Below are positions 1-5,369 of a DNA stretch of 5,369 bases, piece after piece. Positions within the stretch are counted from its first letter, which is position 1. Each line of letters opens with the position of its first letter. The position numbers and the translations under genes are program-made. The notes beneath the pieces are model-generated. The model worked only from the letters and a program-made list of their open reading frames with translations, did no database searches and was not told the DNA's origin. Source of the DNA: Clostridia bacterium. Lineage in GTDB: Bacteria; Bacillota; Clostridia; Christensenellales; CAG-1252. The stretch is taken from assembly GCA_009928745.1 (NCBI GenBank), contig SACC01000111.1:1-5369 (forward strand). Direction: 5' to 3'.

Positions 1-2076
1 GGATTGACGTCAATAACGATCCCCAATAGCGTTACGAGTATAGGAGCTTCAGCGTTCTACGGTTGCACTGGATTGACGTCGCTAACAATAGGTAGTGGCG
101 TTACAACCATATACAGTTCAGCATTCTTAGGTTGCAGCGGACTGACCTCAATCACAATTCCGAACAGCGCGACAAGCATAGGCAGTTCTGCATTTAAGGG
201 TTGCAGCGGACTGACGGAAATGACATTACCATTTGTCGGCGGTTCTGCAAGCGCAACAACGGCAAGTGCGAGTACTTTATTCGGATATATATTCGGGACT
301 TTATCGTATAATGGCGGAACTAGCACAACGCAGTATTATACAAGTGGTAGTAGTGCAATTTATTACATACCTTCATCTTTGAAGAGTGTTACAATCACTG
401 GTGGTGATTTATTATACGGTGCTTTCTACGATTGCAGCGGGTTGATCTCGTTAACAATAGGCAGTTGTGTTACGAGCATAGGCGATTCTGCGTTCTACAA
501 TTGTAGCGGATTGACGTCGATAACAATAGGTAGTGGCGTGACTAGCATAGGCAGTTCTGCGTTCTACAATTGCAGCGGATTGACGTCGATAACTGTAGTC
601 GATGGCAACACAAAATATCATAGCACCGGTGATTGCTTAATAGATACATCAAGTAAAACACTTATGCAAGGTTGCAGCAACAGTGTTATACCCGATGACG
701 GAAGTATGATGAGCATCGGCAGTGAGGCATTCCGTGGATTTAGCGGATTGACGTCAATAACGATCCCAAATAGCGTTACGATAATAGGCGCTTCAGCGTT
801 CTACGGTTGCATTGGATTGACGTCAATAACGATAGGTAGTGGTGTGACTAGCATAGGTAGTTCTTCGTTCTCTGGTTGCAGCGGACTGACATCGATAACT
901 ATTCCTAACGGCGTGACTAGCATAGGCAGTTCTTCGTTCTCTGGTTGCATTGGATTGACGTCGGTAACAATAGGTAGCAGTGTGACAAGCATAGAAGATT
1001 CTGCGTTCCGTGATTGTAGCGGATTGACGTCGATAACGATTCCAAACAGCGTGATTAGTATAGGCTCTAATGCATTTTTTGATTGTATCGGATTGACGTC
1101 GATAACAATAGGTAGCGGCGTGACGAGCATAGAAAGTTGTGCGTTCTACAATTGCAGCGGATTGACGTCGATAACAGTAGACGCTGGAAATACTAAATAT
1201 CATAGCGCCGGTGATTGTTTAATAGAAATTTCAAGTAAAACACTTATACAAGGTTGCAACAACAGTGTTATACCCAACGACGGAAGTGTGACTAACATAG
1301 GCAGTGCGGCATTCCGCGGATGTAGCGGATTGACGTTTATAACGATCCCAAACAGTGTGATAAATATACGCGATTTTGCGTTCTACAATTGCAACGGATT
1401 GATTTCGTTAACAATAGGCAGTGGTGTTACGAACATAGGAGGTTCTGCGTTCTATAATTGTAGCGGATTGACATCGATAACAATAGGTAGCGGTGTGACG
1501 AGCATAGGAAGTTCTGCGTTCTACAATTGTAGCGGATTGACATCTATAACAGTAGCCGCTGGAAATACTAAATATCATAGCGCCGGTGATTGTTTAATAG
1601 AAATTTCAAGTAAAACACTTATACAAGGTTGCAACAACAGTGTTATACCCAACAACGGAAGTGTGACGAGCATAGGCTATAGTGCATTCCGCGGATGTAG
1701 CGGACTGGCATCGATAACGATTCCGAACAGCGTGACTTTCATAGGCGATTCTGCGTTCTATGGTTGCATTGGATTGACGTCGCTAACGATAAGTAGTGGC
1801 GTTACGACTATAAGAAGTTCAGCGTTCTATAATTGCAGCGGACTGACTTCCGTGACAATACCGAACAGCGTGACGGCCATCGGCAGTAAAGTATTTATGG
1901 GTTGCAGCGGATTGACAGCAATTACATTTATGGATACTACAACATGGTATCGGACTGGACTTTCTCAATATTGGGTGAATAAGATTTATGGTACTCAAAC
2001 CGATGTAACGTCTCCGTCCTCTAATGCAACATACTTCAAGTCAACTCATGTTCTTGATTACTGGTACAAGCTATAA
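1..2076 (+). CDS. BspA-like leucine-rich repeat surface protein, 3' part (5'-partial)
   Basis: The frame is open from base 1 (GGA, Gly, then a TTG that is only an internal Leu of a repeat), so the true start lies left of the window. About 691 residues are visible, ending at TAA 2074-2076. They consist of about 21 repeats of 23 residues with the pattern SAFxxCSGLTSITIxxxVTSIG, which matches the LRR_5 / Treponema-BspA class. A Ser/Thr/Tyr-rich insert interrupts the array at residues 76-138. A second island (GNTKYHS..GDCLI...SKTL.QGC.NSVIP) occurs three times. The last ~45 residues leave the repeat pattern and end in DYWYKL. There is no sortase motif or C-terminal membrane anchor, so export and anchoring signals, if any, must be in the missing N-terminus. 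Family members are secreted or surface proteins used in adhesion to host or other bacteria. A role here is inferred, and the ligand cannot be read from sequence. Confidence 0.93.
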   Translation, partial: GLTSITIPNSVTSIGASAFYGCTGLTSLTIGSGVTTIYSSAFLGCSGLTSITIPNSATSIGSSAFKGCSGLTEMTLPFVGGSASATTASASTLFGYIFGTLSYNGGTSTTQYYTSGSSAIYYIPSSLKSVTITGGDLLYGAFYDCSGLISLTIGSCVTSIGDSAFYNCSGLTSITIGSGVTSIGSSAFYNCSGLTSITVVDGNTKYHSTGDCLIDTSSKTLMQGCSNSVIPDDGSMMSIGSEAFRGFSGLTSITIPNSVTIIGASAFYGCIGLTSITIGSGVTSIGSSSFSGCSGLTSITIPNGVTSIGSSSFSGCIGLTSVTIGSSVTSIEDSAFRDCSGLTSITIPNSVISIGSNAFFDCIGLTSITIGSGVTSIESCAFYNCSGLTSITVDAGNTKYHSAGDCLIEISSKTLIQGCNNSVIPNDGSVTNIGSAAFRGCSGLTFITIPNSVINIRDFAFYNCNGLISLTIGSGVTNIGGSAFYNCSGLTSITIGSGVTSIGSSAFYNCSGLTSITVAAGNTKYHSAGDCLIEISSKTLIQGCNNSVIPNNGSVTSIGYSAFRGCSGLASITIPNSVTFIGDSAFYGCIGLTSLTISSGVTTIRSSAFYNCSGLTSVTIPNSVTAIGSKVFMGCSGLTAITFMDTTTWYRTGLSQYWVNKIYGTQTDVTSPSSNATYFKSTHVLDYWYKL
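229..417 (+). other. Ser/Thr/Tyr-rich insert domain within the LRR array
   Basis: Residues 76-138 (numbering from the Met-like TTG at base 4) break the 23-residue pattern. The segment starts PFVGGSASATTASAS, continues through LFGYIFG and a Gly/Ser/Thr/Tyr-rich part, and ends YIPSSLKSVTITGG, after which the LRR pattern resumes. The last part, SLKSVTIT, itself resembles an LRR strand, so the insert probably projects from one turn of the solenoid. I recall similar inserts in other BspA-like proteins. Its function is not known to me. Confidence 0.7.
598..705 (+). repeat. island repeat, copy A
   Basis: First of three copies of a non-LRR island that adds 33 residues to one repeat (56 instead of 23). 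It carries GNTKYHSTGDCLID, SKTLMQGC and NSVIPDDGS. It is preceded by a GSGV-type repeat and an AFYNCSGLTSITV strand, and followed by an AFRG-type repeat with a PNSV loop, as are the other two copies. Copy A is the most diverged (Asp-Thr-Ser where B and C have Glu-Ile-Ser). Confidence 0.85.
1180..1287 (+). repeat. island repeat, copy B
   Basis: Second copy, 582 bp (194 codons) after copy A. Bases 1182-1278 are identical to 1557-1653 in copy C, a 97-bp perfect direct repeat. The encoded island reads GNTKYHSAGDCLIEIS, SKTLIQGC, NNSVIPNDGS. Confidence 0.88.
1555..1662 (+). repeat. island repeat, copy C
   Basis: Third copy, 375 bp (125 codons) after copy B, with the 97-bp core 1557-1653 identical to copy B. 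It differs at its end by a single base that changes NDGS to NNGS. It is followed by the repeat SAFRGCSGLASITIPNSV. Confidence 0.88.
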
Positions 2077-2153
2077 GAGCCTTAAGTGGTAGAAATTCAA
2101 TTTGTGCATGACATCGGCAACATTTGCTGTATTGAAAACGCTATATAGAAAAA

Positions 2154-2200
2154 TTAATGGCATTTCTCTATTAAAGGATGCCATTGATTTTTTATTTTTT
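2154..2200 (+). terminator. intrinsic terminator of the BspA-like gene
   Basis: An 8-bp perfect stem, aatggcat (2156-2163) with atgccatt (2178-2185), extends outward by a T-G and an A/T pair. It encloses a 14-base loop and is followed by T6-A-T6 at 2188-2200. It lies about 80 bases after the TAA of the BspA-like gene. The opposite strand has only a short T run, so activity is expected mainly on the + strand. Confidence 0.85.
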
Positions 2201-2207
2201 GTGTTGA

Positions 2208-2345
2208 TATTTTTATAGGCAGGAATCGATTAAAACTATAAAATTGAACAACATAACTACTACAAATAAAAACAGCATTGAATTCTTTGAGTTTCCTCAA
2301 AACGGTTCAACACTGTCTCACTTGGCGAGGGGGGTAGAGATTTGA
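2208..2345 (+). other. unassigned segment: 45-codon open stretch without start signal
   Basis: On the + strand the frame is open from 2208, just after a TGA at 2205-2207, to a TGA at 2343-2345. It contains the peptide EFPQNGSTLSHLARGVEI near its end. There is no ATG in frame, and the in-frame TTG at 2244 has no ribosome binding site, so it is probably not an intact gene. It also holds a small perfect hairpin (TTTGAG at 2286-2291 with CTCAAA at 2296-2301, TTTC loop) and a run of six G at 2329-2334. It could be a gene remnant, a dispersed repeat or simply non-coding DNA. I do not recognise it with confidence. Confidence 0.3.
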
Positions 2346-2359
2346 ATAGTTTATATTAT

Positions 2360-2413
2360 AAAAAAAGAACTATCTTTACCCAGTCTAAACTGACTAAGGT
2401 GTTCGGATAGTTC
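2360..2413 (-). terminator. intrinsic terminator of tRNA-Ala (and probably the hydrolase operon)
   Basis: Read on the minus strand, GAACTATC (2413-2406) pairs perfectly with GATAGTTC (2374-2367) and is followed directly by seven T residues (2366-2360). A second inner stem forms around AGTC/GACT with G-T extensions. The outer stem begins six bases after the encoded CCA of the tRNA. No other terminator lies between the upstream hydrolase gene and this point. Confidence 0.88.
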
Positions 2414-2418
2414 CACTG

Positions 2419-2494
2419 TGGTGGAGATAAGGGGATTCGAACCCCTGGCCTATGCATTGCGAACGCATCGCTCTACCAACTGAGCCATATCCCC
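2419..2494 (-). tRNA. tRNA-Ala, anticodon CGC
   Basis: A complete 76-base cloverleaf on the minus strand, with CCA encoded (2421-2419). The acceptor stem GGGGATA/TATCTCC contains the G3-U70 wobble pair, the hallmark of alanine tRNAs. The D arm GCTC...GAGC has GG in the loop, the anticodon arm ATGCG-TTCGCAA-TGCAT has a single G-U closing pair, and the T arm AGGGG-TTCGAAT-CCCCT is regular. The anticodon CGC at 2461-2459 reads GCG codons. It is a single-gene unit with its own promoter and terminator, placed just after the hydrolase stop codon. Confidence 0.97.
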
Positions 2495-2508
2495 TTGGTA
2501 ATGAAATA

Positions 2509-2537
2509 AATATATTCCTCTTTCTTATAAGTGTCAA
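2509..2537 (-). promoter_or_regulatory. sigma-A type promoter of tRNA-Ala
   Basis: The minus strand carries a perfect -35 box TTGACA (2537-2532), a 17-base spacer and a -10 box TATATT (2514-2509). Transcription would start near 2502, about eight bases before the mature tRNA 5' end at 2494. The -35 box begins only nine bases after the hydrolase stop codon. This is the strongest promoter in the window, as expected for a stable RNA. Confidence 0.87.
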
Positions 2538-2546
2538 TTATTTTTG

Positions 2547-3449
2547 TTATCTTGCGCTATTAAAAAATGATAGTATATCCTCATATACTGCTTGCCTGTT
2601 TGTTTCGCTGAGGACTTCGTGTCTGCCGCCCTCATAAAGCTTCATTTCTACACGCTTTACACCTATTTTTTGGTATAATTCGTAAAGTTTTTTGGCTTTC
2701 TTGCCATAGCCGCCGATAGGGTCGTCTGTTCCGCAGAATATGCCTATGGGAGTATCTTTGTTTATTTTGTCAAGATTATTTTTTTTGTTGATGCTGAACA
2801 TGTTGCGCATTAGGTAGTAATCAAAGTTGATGCTCATATCAATTCCGCACATGGGGTCGTCAATAAACTCTTGCCTTTTTTGCTTATCTCGGGTAAGCCA
2901 TTGACTTTTACCCGTATCGCCTTTATATCTGCCGTTAAAAAGAAGGTCACTCATTTTATTGACGTATGAGGGGCGATATCTGCTAAAAAGTAGTTCAATC
3001 GGGCTAAGCGCTATTGTCGCGGCGAGAGCTAAGGCTCTGTTAAAATATGCCGTACCTAGCAAAGCAACGGCCCTTACGTCCGTTCCCGAGGCTAAAAAGC
3101 CTTGTCCTAAAAAACTTCCGTAGCTGTGCCCGAGGAAAAAAACTGGAAGCTTGTAGGTGTTTTTCAAATAATTGTAGATTTCTACCAAATCGGAAAGAGA
3201 TTTTTTGAAGATGTTGCCTTTGTGTCTTCCGCGGTCTTTGTCAGTTTCCGTTCTTCCGTGCGCGCGGTGGTCGTCGGCAAGTACTATATAGCCTTTGGAG
3301 TTAAGGAAGCGGGCAAATTCGGTATATCTAAGACCATATTCGCTCATTCCGTGGCATATTTGAACAACTCCTTTCGGACAAGCTACCTTTTCCCAAAGAG
3401 AGGCGACTATTTCTTTGCCGTCTTTCATTTTTAATTTTATTTCTTTCAT
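2547..3449 (-). CDS. alpha/beta hydrolase, lysophospholipase / monoacylglycerol lipase type
   Basis: 300 residues, within the usual range for the Hydrolase_4 (S33-like, PldB/monoglyceride lipase) family, with no signal peptide, so cytoplasmic. The oxyanion region is ICHGMSEYGLRY at residues 31-42, followed by ADDHRAHGRT (58-67), the nucleophile elbow GHSYG with Ser109, the acid region GTDDPIG with Asp243 most likely catalytic, and GGRHEVL with His277. The family cleaves lysophospholipids or monoacylglycerols, but the substrate here cannot be settled from sequence. The start at 3449 (MKEIKLKMKDG) is chosen because GAGGT at 3459-3455 sits five bases before it. A 21-residue longer frame reaches back to 3512, overlaps the upstream gene's end and would translate the ribosome binding site itself. 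It lies 17 bp after the flavin reductase-rubredoxin gene, so the two are probably co-transcribed. It may serve lipid turnover or detoxification of acyl esters, but that is inference. Confidence 0.9.
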   Translation of the reverse strand: MKEIKLKMKDGKEIVASLWEKVACPKGVVQICHGMSEYGLRYTEFARFLNSKGYIVLADDHRAHGRTETDKDRGRHKGNIFKKSLSDLVEIYNYLKNTYKLPVFFLGHSYGSFLGQGFLASGTDVRAVALLGTAYFNRALALAATIALSPIELLFSRYRPSYVNKMSDLLFNGRYKGDTGKSQWLTRDKQKRQEFIDDPMCGIDMSINFDYYLMRNMFSINKKNNLDKINKDTPIGIFCGTDDPIGGYGKKAKKLYELYQKIGVKRVEMKLYEGGRHEVLSETNRQAVYEDILSFFNSAR

Positions 3450-3466
3450 ATCATACCTCATTATTA

Positions 3467-4069
3467 TCAAAATTTCACAAAATCGCTTGCGCCGTGTTTG
3501 CATATAGGACAAATAAAGTCATCGGGCAGAGTATCGCTGATATGTTCATATCCGCATATCATACATCGGTAACCGTGCTTGTCGGTAGTATTCGGCTTGG
3601 GCTTAATATATTTTTGATAATAAGAGTAGGTAACAGATGGTTCATCATTAAGAATAATGGCGTCTTCTACTGTTGCCTTAAATAGAGTATGGGTACCCAT
3701 ATCGAAGTTTTCGGTAGTCTTACATAAGAAAACAGAATTCGCATATTGCGTTACACAATAAATGCCGTTGGCAGCTGTGGCATAGTAGGGGGAGGCAATA
3801 AACTTATCATAATTGCGTCCGCTGTAAAAGCCGAAGTTTTGGAAAACGGAAAAAGGAACCTTTTCGGTCAGTATGGAAATATTAAATGCTTTGGACTTCA
3901 TTATCATATCGTGAGTGTAGCTGTCTTTGTTAACTCCGATAAGTATTGAGATAGGATTGGAGGTTATTTGCATAACCGTATTGATTATGCAGCCGTTTTG
4001 TTTGCCGTTATCAGCGGAAGTTAATATATAAAGACCATAACCGATATTAAACAATGCTTTTTTATCCAT
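3467..4069 (-). CDS. flavin reductase-rubredoxin fusion (high molecular weight rubredoxin-like)
   Basis: 200 residues in two parts. Residues 1 to about 155 match the FMN-binding split-barrel flavin reductase domain, with the typical NGCIINTVMQITSNP stretch (25-39) and the NFGFYSGRNYDKF motif (78-90). Residues 165-200 form a short rubredoxin-like knuckle with Cys169-x2-Cys172 and Cys187-x2-Cys190, ending in GASDFVKF, which should bind one iron. Such fusions (Hrb of acetogenic clostridia) pass electrons from NADH-linked reductases to flavodiiron proteins or related acceptors, giving anaerobes defence against oxygen and nitric oxide. No such partner is in the window, so the role is inferred from the family. 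The start at 4069 is firm: AGGAGGT at 4082-4076 lies seven bases upstream. It is first in a two-gene operon with the hydrolase, has a close promoter and a leader of roughly 18 bases. A plain rubredoxin-tailed NADH:FMN reductase is the alternative reading. Confidence 0.9.
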   Translation of the reverse strand: MDKKALFNIGYGLYILTSADNGKQNGCIINTVMQITSNPISILIGVNKDSYTHDMIMKSKAFNISILTEKVPFSVFQNFGFYSGRNYDKFIASPYYATAANGIYCVTQYANSVFLCKTTENFDMGTHTLFKATVEDAIILNDEPSVTYSYYQKYIKPKPNTTDKHGYRCMICGYEHISDTLPDDFICPICKHGASDFVKF

Positions 4070-4075
4070 ATGGTA

Positions 4076-4082
4076 ACCTCCT
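4076..4082 (-). promoter_or_regulatory. ribosome binding site of flavin reductase-rubredoxin gene
   Basis: AGGAGGT on the minus strand, a full match to the anti-Shine-Dalgarno core. Six bases separate it from the ATG at 4069-4067 (seven counted from AGGAGG). It fixes the start codon. Confidence 0.85.
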
Positions 4083-4093
4083 ATGCTATATAC

Positions 4094-4122
4094 ATTATAT
4101 AGTAATATTTAAGTTCCCGCAA
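4094..4122 (-). promoter_or_regulatory. promoter of the rubredoxin-hydrolase operon
   Basis: On the minus strand TTGCGG (4122-4117), a 17-base spacer and a perfect -10 TATAAT (4099-4094). The start site would be near 4087, leaving a very short leader before the AGGAGG at 4082-4076. The -35 box is only a half match, so an activator is possible, but no operator repeat is evident. Confidence 0.7.
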
Positions 4123-4170
4123 CAGATTTTTTCGCGAGCAAGCTGCTTTGATTTTCTTACCTCTATTAAA

Positions 4171-4199
4171 TTGCAAAAAATAATAAAGTATTATATAAT
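4171..4199 (+). promoter_or_regulatory. promoter of the aminotransferase gene
   Basis: TTGCAA (4171-4176), a 17-base spacer and a perfect -10 TATAAT (4194-4199) on the + strand. Transcription would start near 4206, giving an A-rich leader of about 50 bases before the ATG at 4256. It is divergent from the rubredoxin operon promoter, with the two -35 boxes 48 bases apart. Confidence 0.78.
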
Positions 4200-4255
4200 T
4201 TTTTTATAAACACTAAAAAGCATTGAAACAAAAAAATATACGTTGCGAGGTAAAA

Positions 4256-5369
4256 ATGTACAATAAAGAAATGTATGCGCTAGGCAGCAAACGCTCCGTA
4301 ATAAGGGAATTGTTTGAGTACGGCAAAAAATTAGCCGCCGAAAAGGGAAGTGACAAGGTCTATGATTTTTCCTTAGGCAATCCTAATGTTCCCGCGCCCG
4401 CTAAGGTAAAGGAAGCTATTTTGGAACTAGCTAATTTAAGCGACAGCACTTTGGTCCATGGTTATACCTCTGCTCAGGGCGATTTTGGAGTAAGGAAGGC
4501 TGTTTCTGACAATATTAACGAAAGATTCGGGGTAAAACTTACTCCCGACAGCATCTATATGACAGCAGGAGCTGCCGCATCATTATGTATAACGCTTAAG
4601 GCATTATGCTCGAGCTTTGCCGATGAGTTTATTACCTTCGCCCCGTTCTTTCCCGAGTACAGTGTGTTTGCCAAAGCCGCCGGAGGAACACTTAGGGTGG
4701 TCCCAGTAAATGAAGAGGACTTTGCCATAAACTTTTATGAGCTTAATAATCTAATAAATCCAAATACCAAAGCAATAATAATGAATTCTCCAAACAATCC
4801 CTCAGGCGTAGTTTACCCGGAAAAGTCGATAGTCGCTTTATGTGATATTTTGAGAATCAAAAGTATGGAGTACGGGCACCCAATATACCTTATTTGTGAC
4901 GAACCTTATAGGGAAATAGTATATAACGGAGTAAACGTACCTTATATTATGAACTATTATGACAATTCGGTGGTATGCTATTCTTACAGTAAGGCACTTT
5001 CCTTGCCTGGGGAAAGAATAGGCTATATTGCCGTATCTCCCAAAATGGAAGATGAAAGAGAAATATATTTGTCTATTTGCGGAGCGGGCAGGGCGCTAGG
5101 TTACGTTTGCGCGCCGAGTTTGTTCCAGCTAGTGGTAAAAAAATGTATAGGGATGACTTCGGACATTAACCTTTATAAGCGTAACAGGGACCTTATTTTT
5201 GACACCCTTGCCCAGTACGGATATAAGTGCATACGTCCCGACGGAGCTTTTTATTTGTTCGTTAAAGCTTTGGAAGAGGATGCAAATAAATTTTGCGACA
5301 GGGCAAAAAAGCTTGGTCTCTTGTTAGTTCCCGGAGATGATTTTGGGGCAAAAGGTTACGTTAGAATAG
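4256..5369 (+). CDS. PLP-dependent aminotransferase, class I/II (3'-partial)
   Basis: 371 codons are visible and the frame is still open at the window edge. The family is usually near 390 residues, so only a short C-terminus is missing. The start ATG at 4256 follows GAGG at 4247-4250 by five bases. Fold-type I aminotransferase hallmarks appear in order: FSLGNP (38-43), HGYTSAQGDFGVR with Tyr70, MTAGAAASL (102-110, phosphate-binding turn), NSPNNPSG with Asn181, CDEPYRE with Asp215 and Tyr218, SYSKALSLPGERIGY with Lys246 as the Schiff-base lysine and Arg254 near the phosphate, and YVR with Arg370 at the place that holds the substrate carboxylate. It transfers an amino group from an amino acid to a 2-oxo acid in the cytoplasm. 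It resembles the aspartate/alanine-type aminotransferases of clostridia, but the exact substrate is not readable. The divergent promoter suggests independent expression from the rubredoxin operon. Confidence 0.93.
   Translation, partial: MYNKEMYALGSKRSVIRELFEYGKKLAAEKGSDKVYDFSLGNPNVPAPAKVKEAILELANLSDSTLVHGYTSAQGDFGVRKAVSDNINERFGVKLTPDSIYMTAGAAASLCITLKALCSSFADEFITFAPFFPEYSVFAKAAGGTLRVVPVNEEDFAINFYELNNLINPNTKAIIMNSPNNPSGVVYPEKSIVALCDILRIKSMEYGHPIYLICDEPYREIVYNGVNVPYIMNYYDNSVVCYSYSKALSLPGERIGYIAVSPKMEDEREIYLSICGAGRALGYVCAPSLFQLVVKKCIGMTSDINLYKRNRDLIFDTLAQYGYKCIRPDGAFYLFVKALEEDANKFCDRAKKLGLLLVPGDDFGAKGYVRI

Larger units (their letters stand above)
1..1920 (+). repeat. tandem 69-bp repeat array coding 23-residue LRRs
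   Basis: The DNA repeats with a 69-bp period, the core being variants of ggattgacgtcgataac followed by a second core like gcgttctacaattgcagc. Copies are diverged but clearly homologous. Two sub-types are seen at the loop: a PNSV form and a GSGV form, often alternating. The array is interrupted at about 229-417, 598-705, 1180-1287 and 1555-1662 by non-LRR segments whose lengths keep the reading frame. Confidence 0.93.
2077..2418. other. gene-poor spacer between BspA-like gene and tRNA
   Basis: 342 bases with no supportable protein gene. The left part (2077-2153) shows nothing recognisable. It is followed by the BspA terminator at 2154-2200, an unassigned segment at 2208-2345, and the tRNA terminator at 2360-2413. 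Confidence 0.7.

Noticed and set aside
57..326. Open frame on the minus strand opposite the LRR array
   Set aside because: The 69-bp repeats keep several frames free of stops. The peptide is just a mirrored repeat, and the + frame matches a known family.
801..1203. Two overlapping minus-strand open frames (801-1130 and 823-1203)
   Set aside because: Both are repeat shadows antisense to the LRR coding frame, with no ribosome binding site or family resemblance.
1..1920. CRISPR array or other spaced repeat
   Set aside because: The repeats are contiguous, 69 bp, in frame and encode LRRs. There are no unique spacers between short identical repeats.
2419..2494. Duplicate of the tRNA 3' end as an attachment site of an integrated element
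   Set aside because: I found no second copy of the T arm/acceptor sequence elsewhere in the window and no integrase gene.
2452..2637. Small + strand open frame
   Set aside because: It begins inside the tRNA gene and runs antisense into the hydrolase 3' end, so it is not a gene.
3126..3434. Open frame antisense to the hydrolase
   Set aside because: The hydrolase frame carries the full catalytic motif set, and this frame has no recognisable domain.
3450..3512. 21-residue N-terminal extension of the hydrolase
   Set aside because: It overlaps the end of the upstream gene, has no ribosome binding site of its own, and would read through the GAGG that positions the ATG at 3449.
3494..3949. Two + strand open frames antisense to the flavin reductase-rubredoxin gene (3494-3685 and 3746-3949)
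   Set aside because: They are shadows of a well-recognised gene and lack start signals.

Overview
The window looks like chromosomal DNA of a low-GC, anaerobic member of the Firmicutes, most likely an uncultured gut-type clostridial lineage. The signs are strong AGGAGG/GAGG ribosome binding sites, near-consensus sigma-A type promoters, a flavin reductase-rubredoxin fusion typical of anaerobic clostridia, and a BspA-type leucine-rich repeat surface protein. This placement is inferred from gene content and signals, not from a phylogenetic marker.

Left third (1-2076, + strand): the 3' part of a large BspA-like protein gene, open at the window's left edge. It has about 21 repeats of 23 residues (LRR_5 / TpLRR type). 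These are interrupted by one Ser/Thr/Tyr-rich insert and three copies of a second, 33-residue-spaced island. The gene ends in a conserved-looking Trp/Tyr-rich tail and is followed by an intrinsic terminator (2154-2200). At DNA level it is an internal-duplication hot spot, including a 97-bp perfect direct repeat.

Middle (2077-2546): a gene-poor stretch. It holds the terminator, an unexplained 45-codon open stretch with no start signal, and a complete tRNA-Ala(CGC) gene on the minus strand with its own strong promoter and intrinsic terminator.

Right (2547-4122, minus strand): a two-gene operon. A promoter at 4094-4122 drives a flavin reductase-rubredoxin fusion (Hrb-like electron carrier), followed 17 bp later by a lysophospholipase/monoacylglycerol lipase-type alpha/beta hydrolase. 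No terminator separates the hydrolase from the tRNA, so the terminator beyond the tRNA probably serves both.

Far right (4171-5369, + strand): a divergent promoter drives a class I/II PLP-dependent aminotransferase that runs off the right edge just before its end. Rubredoxin operon and aminotransferase share a 186-bp divergent intergenic region.

I see no convincing unknown multi-gene system. The most notable features are the modular repeat architecture of the BspA-like gene and the unassigned segment next to the tRNA.
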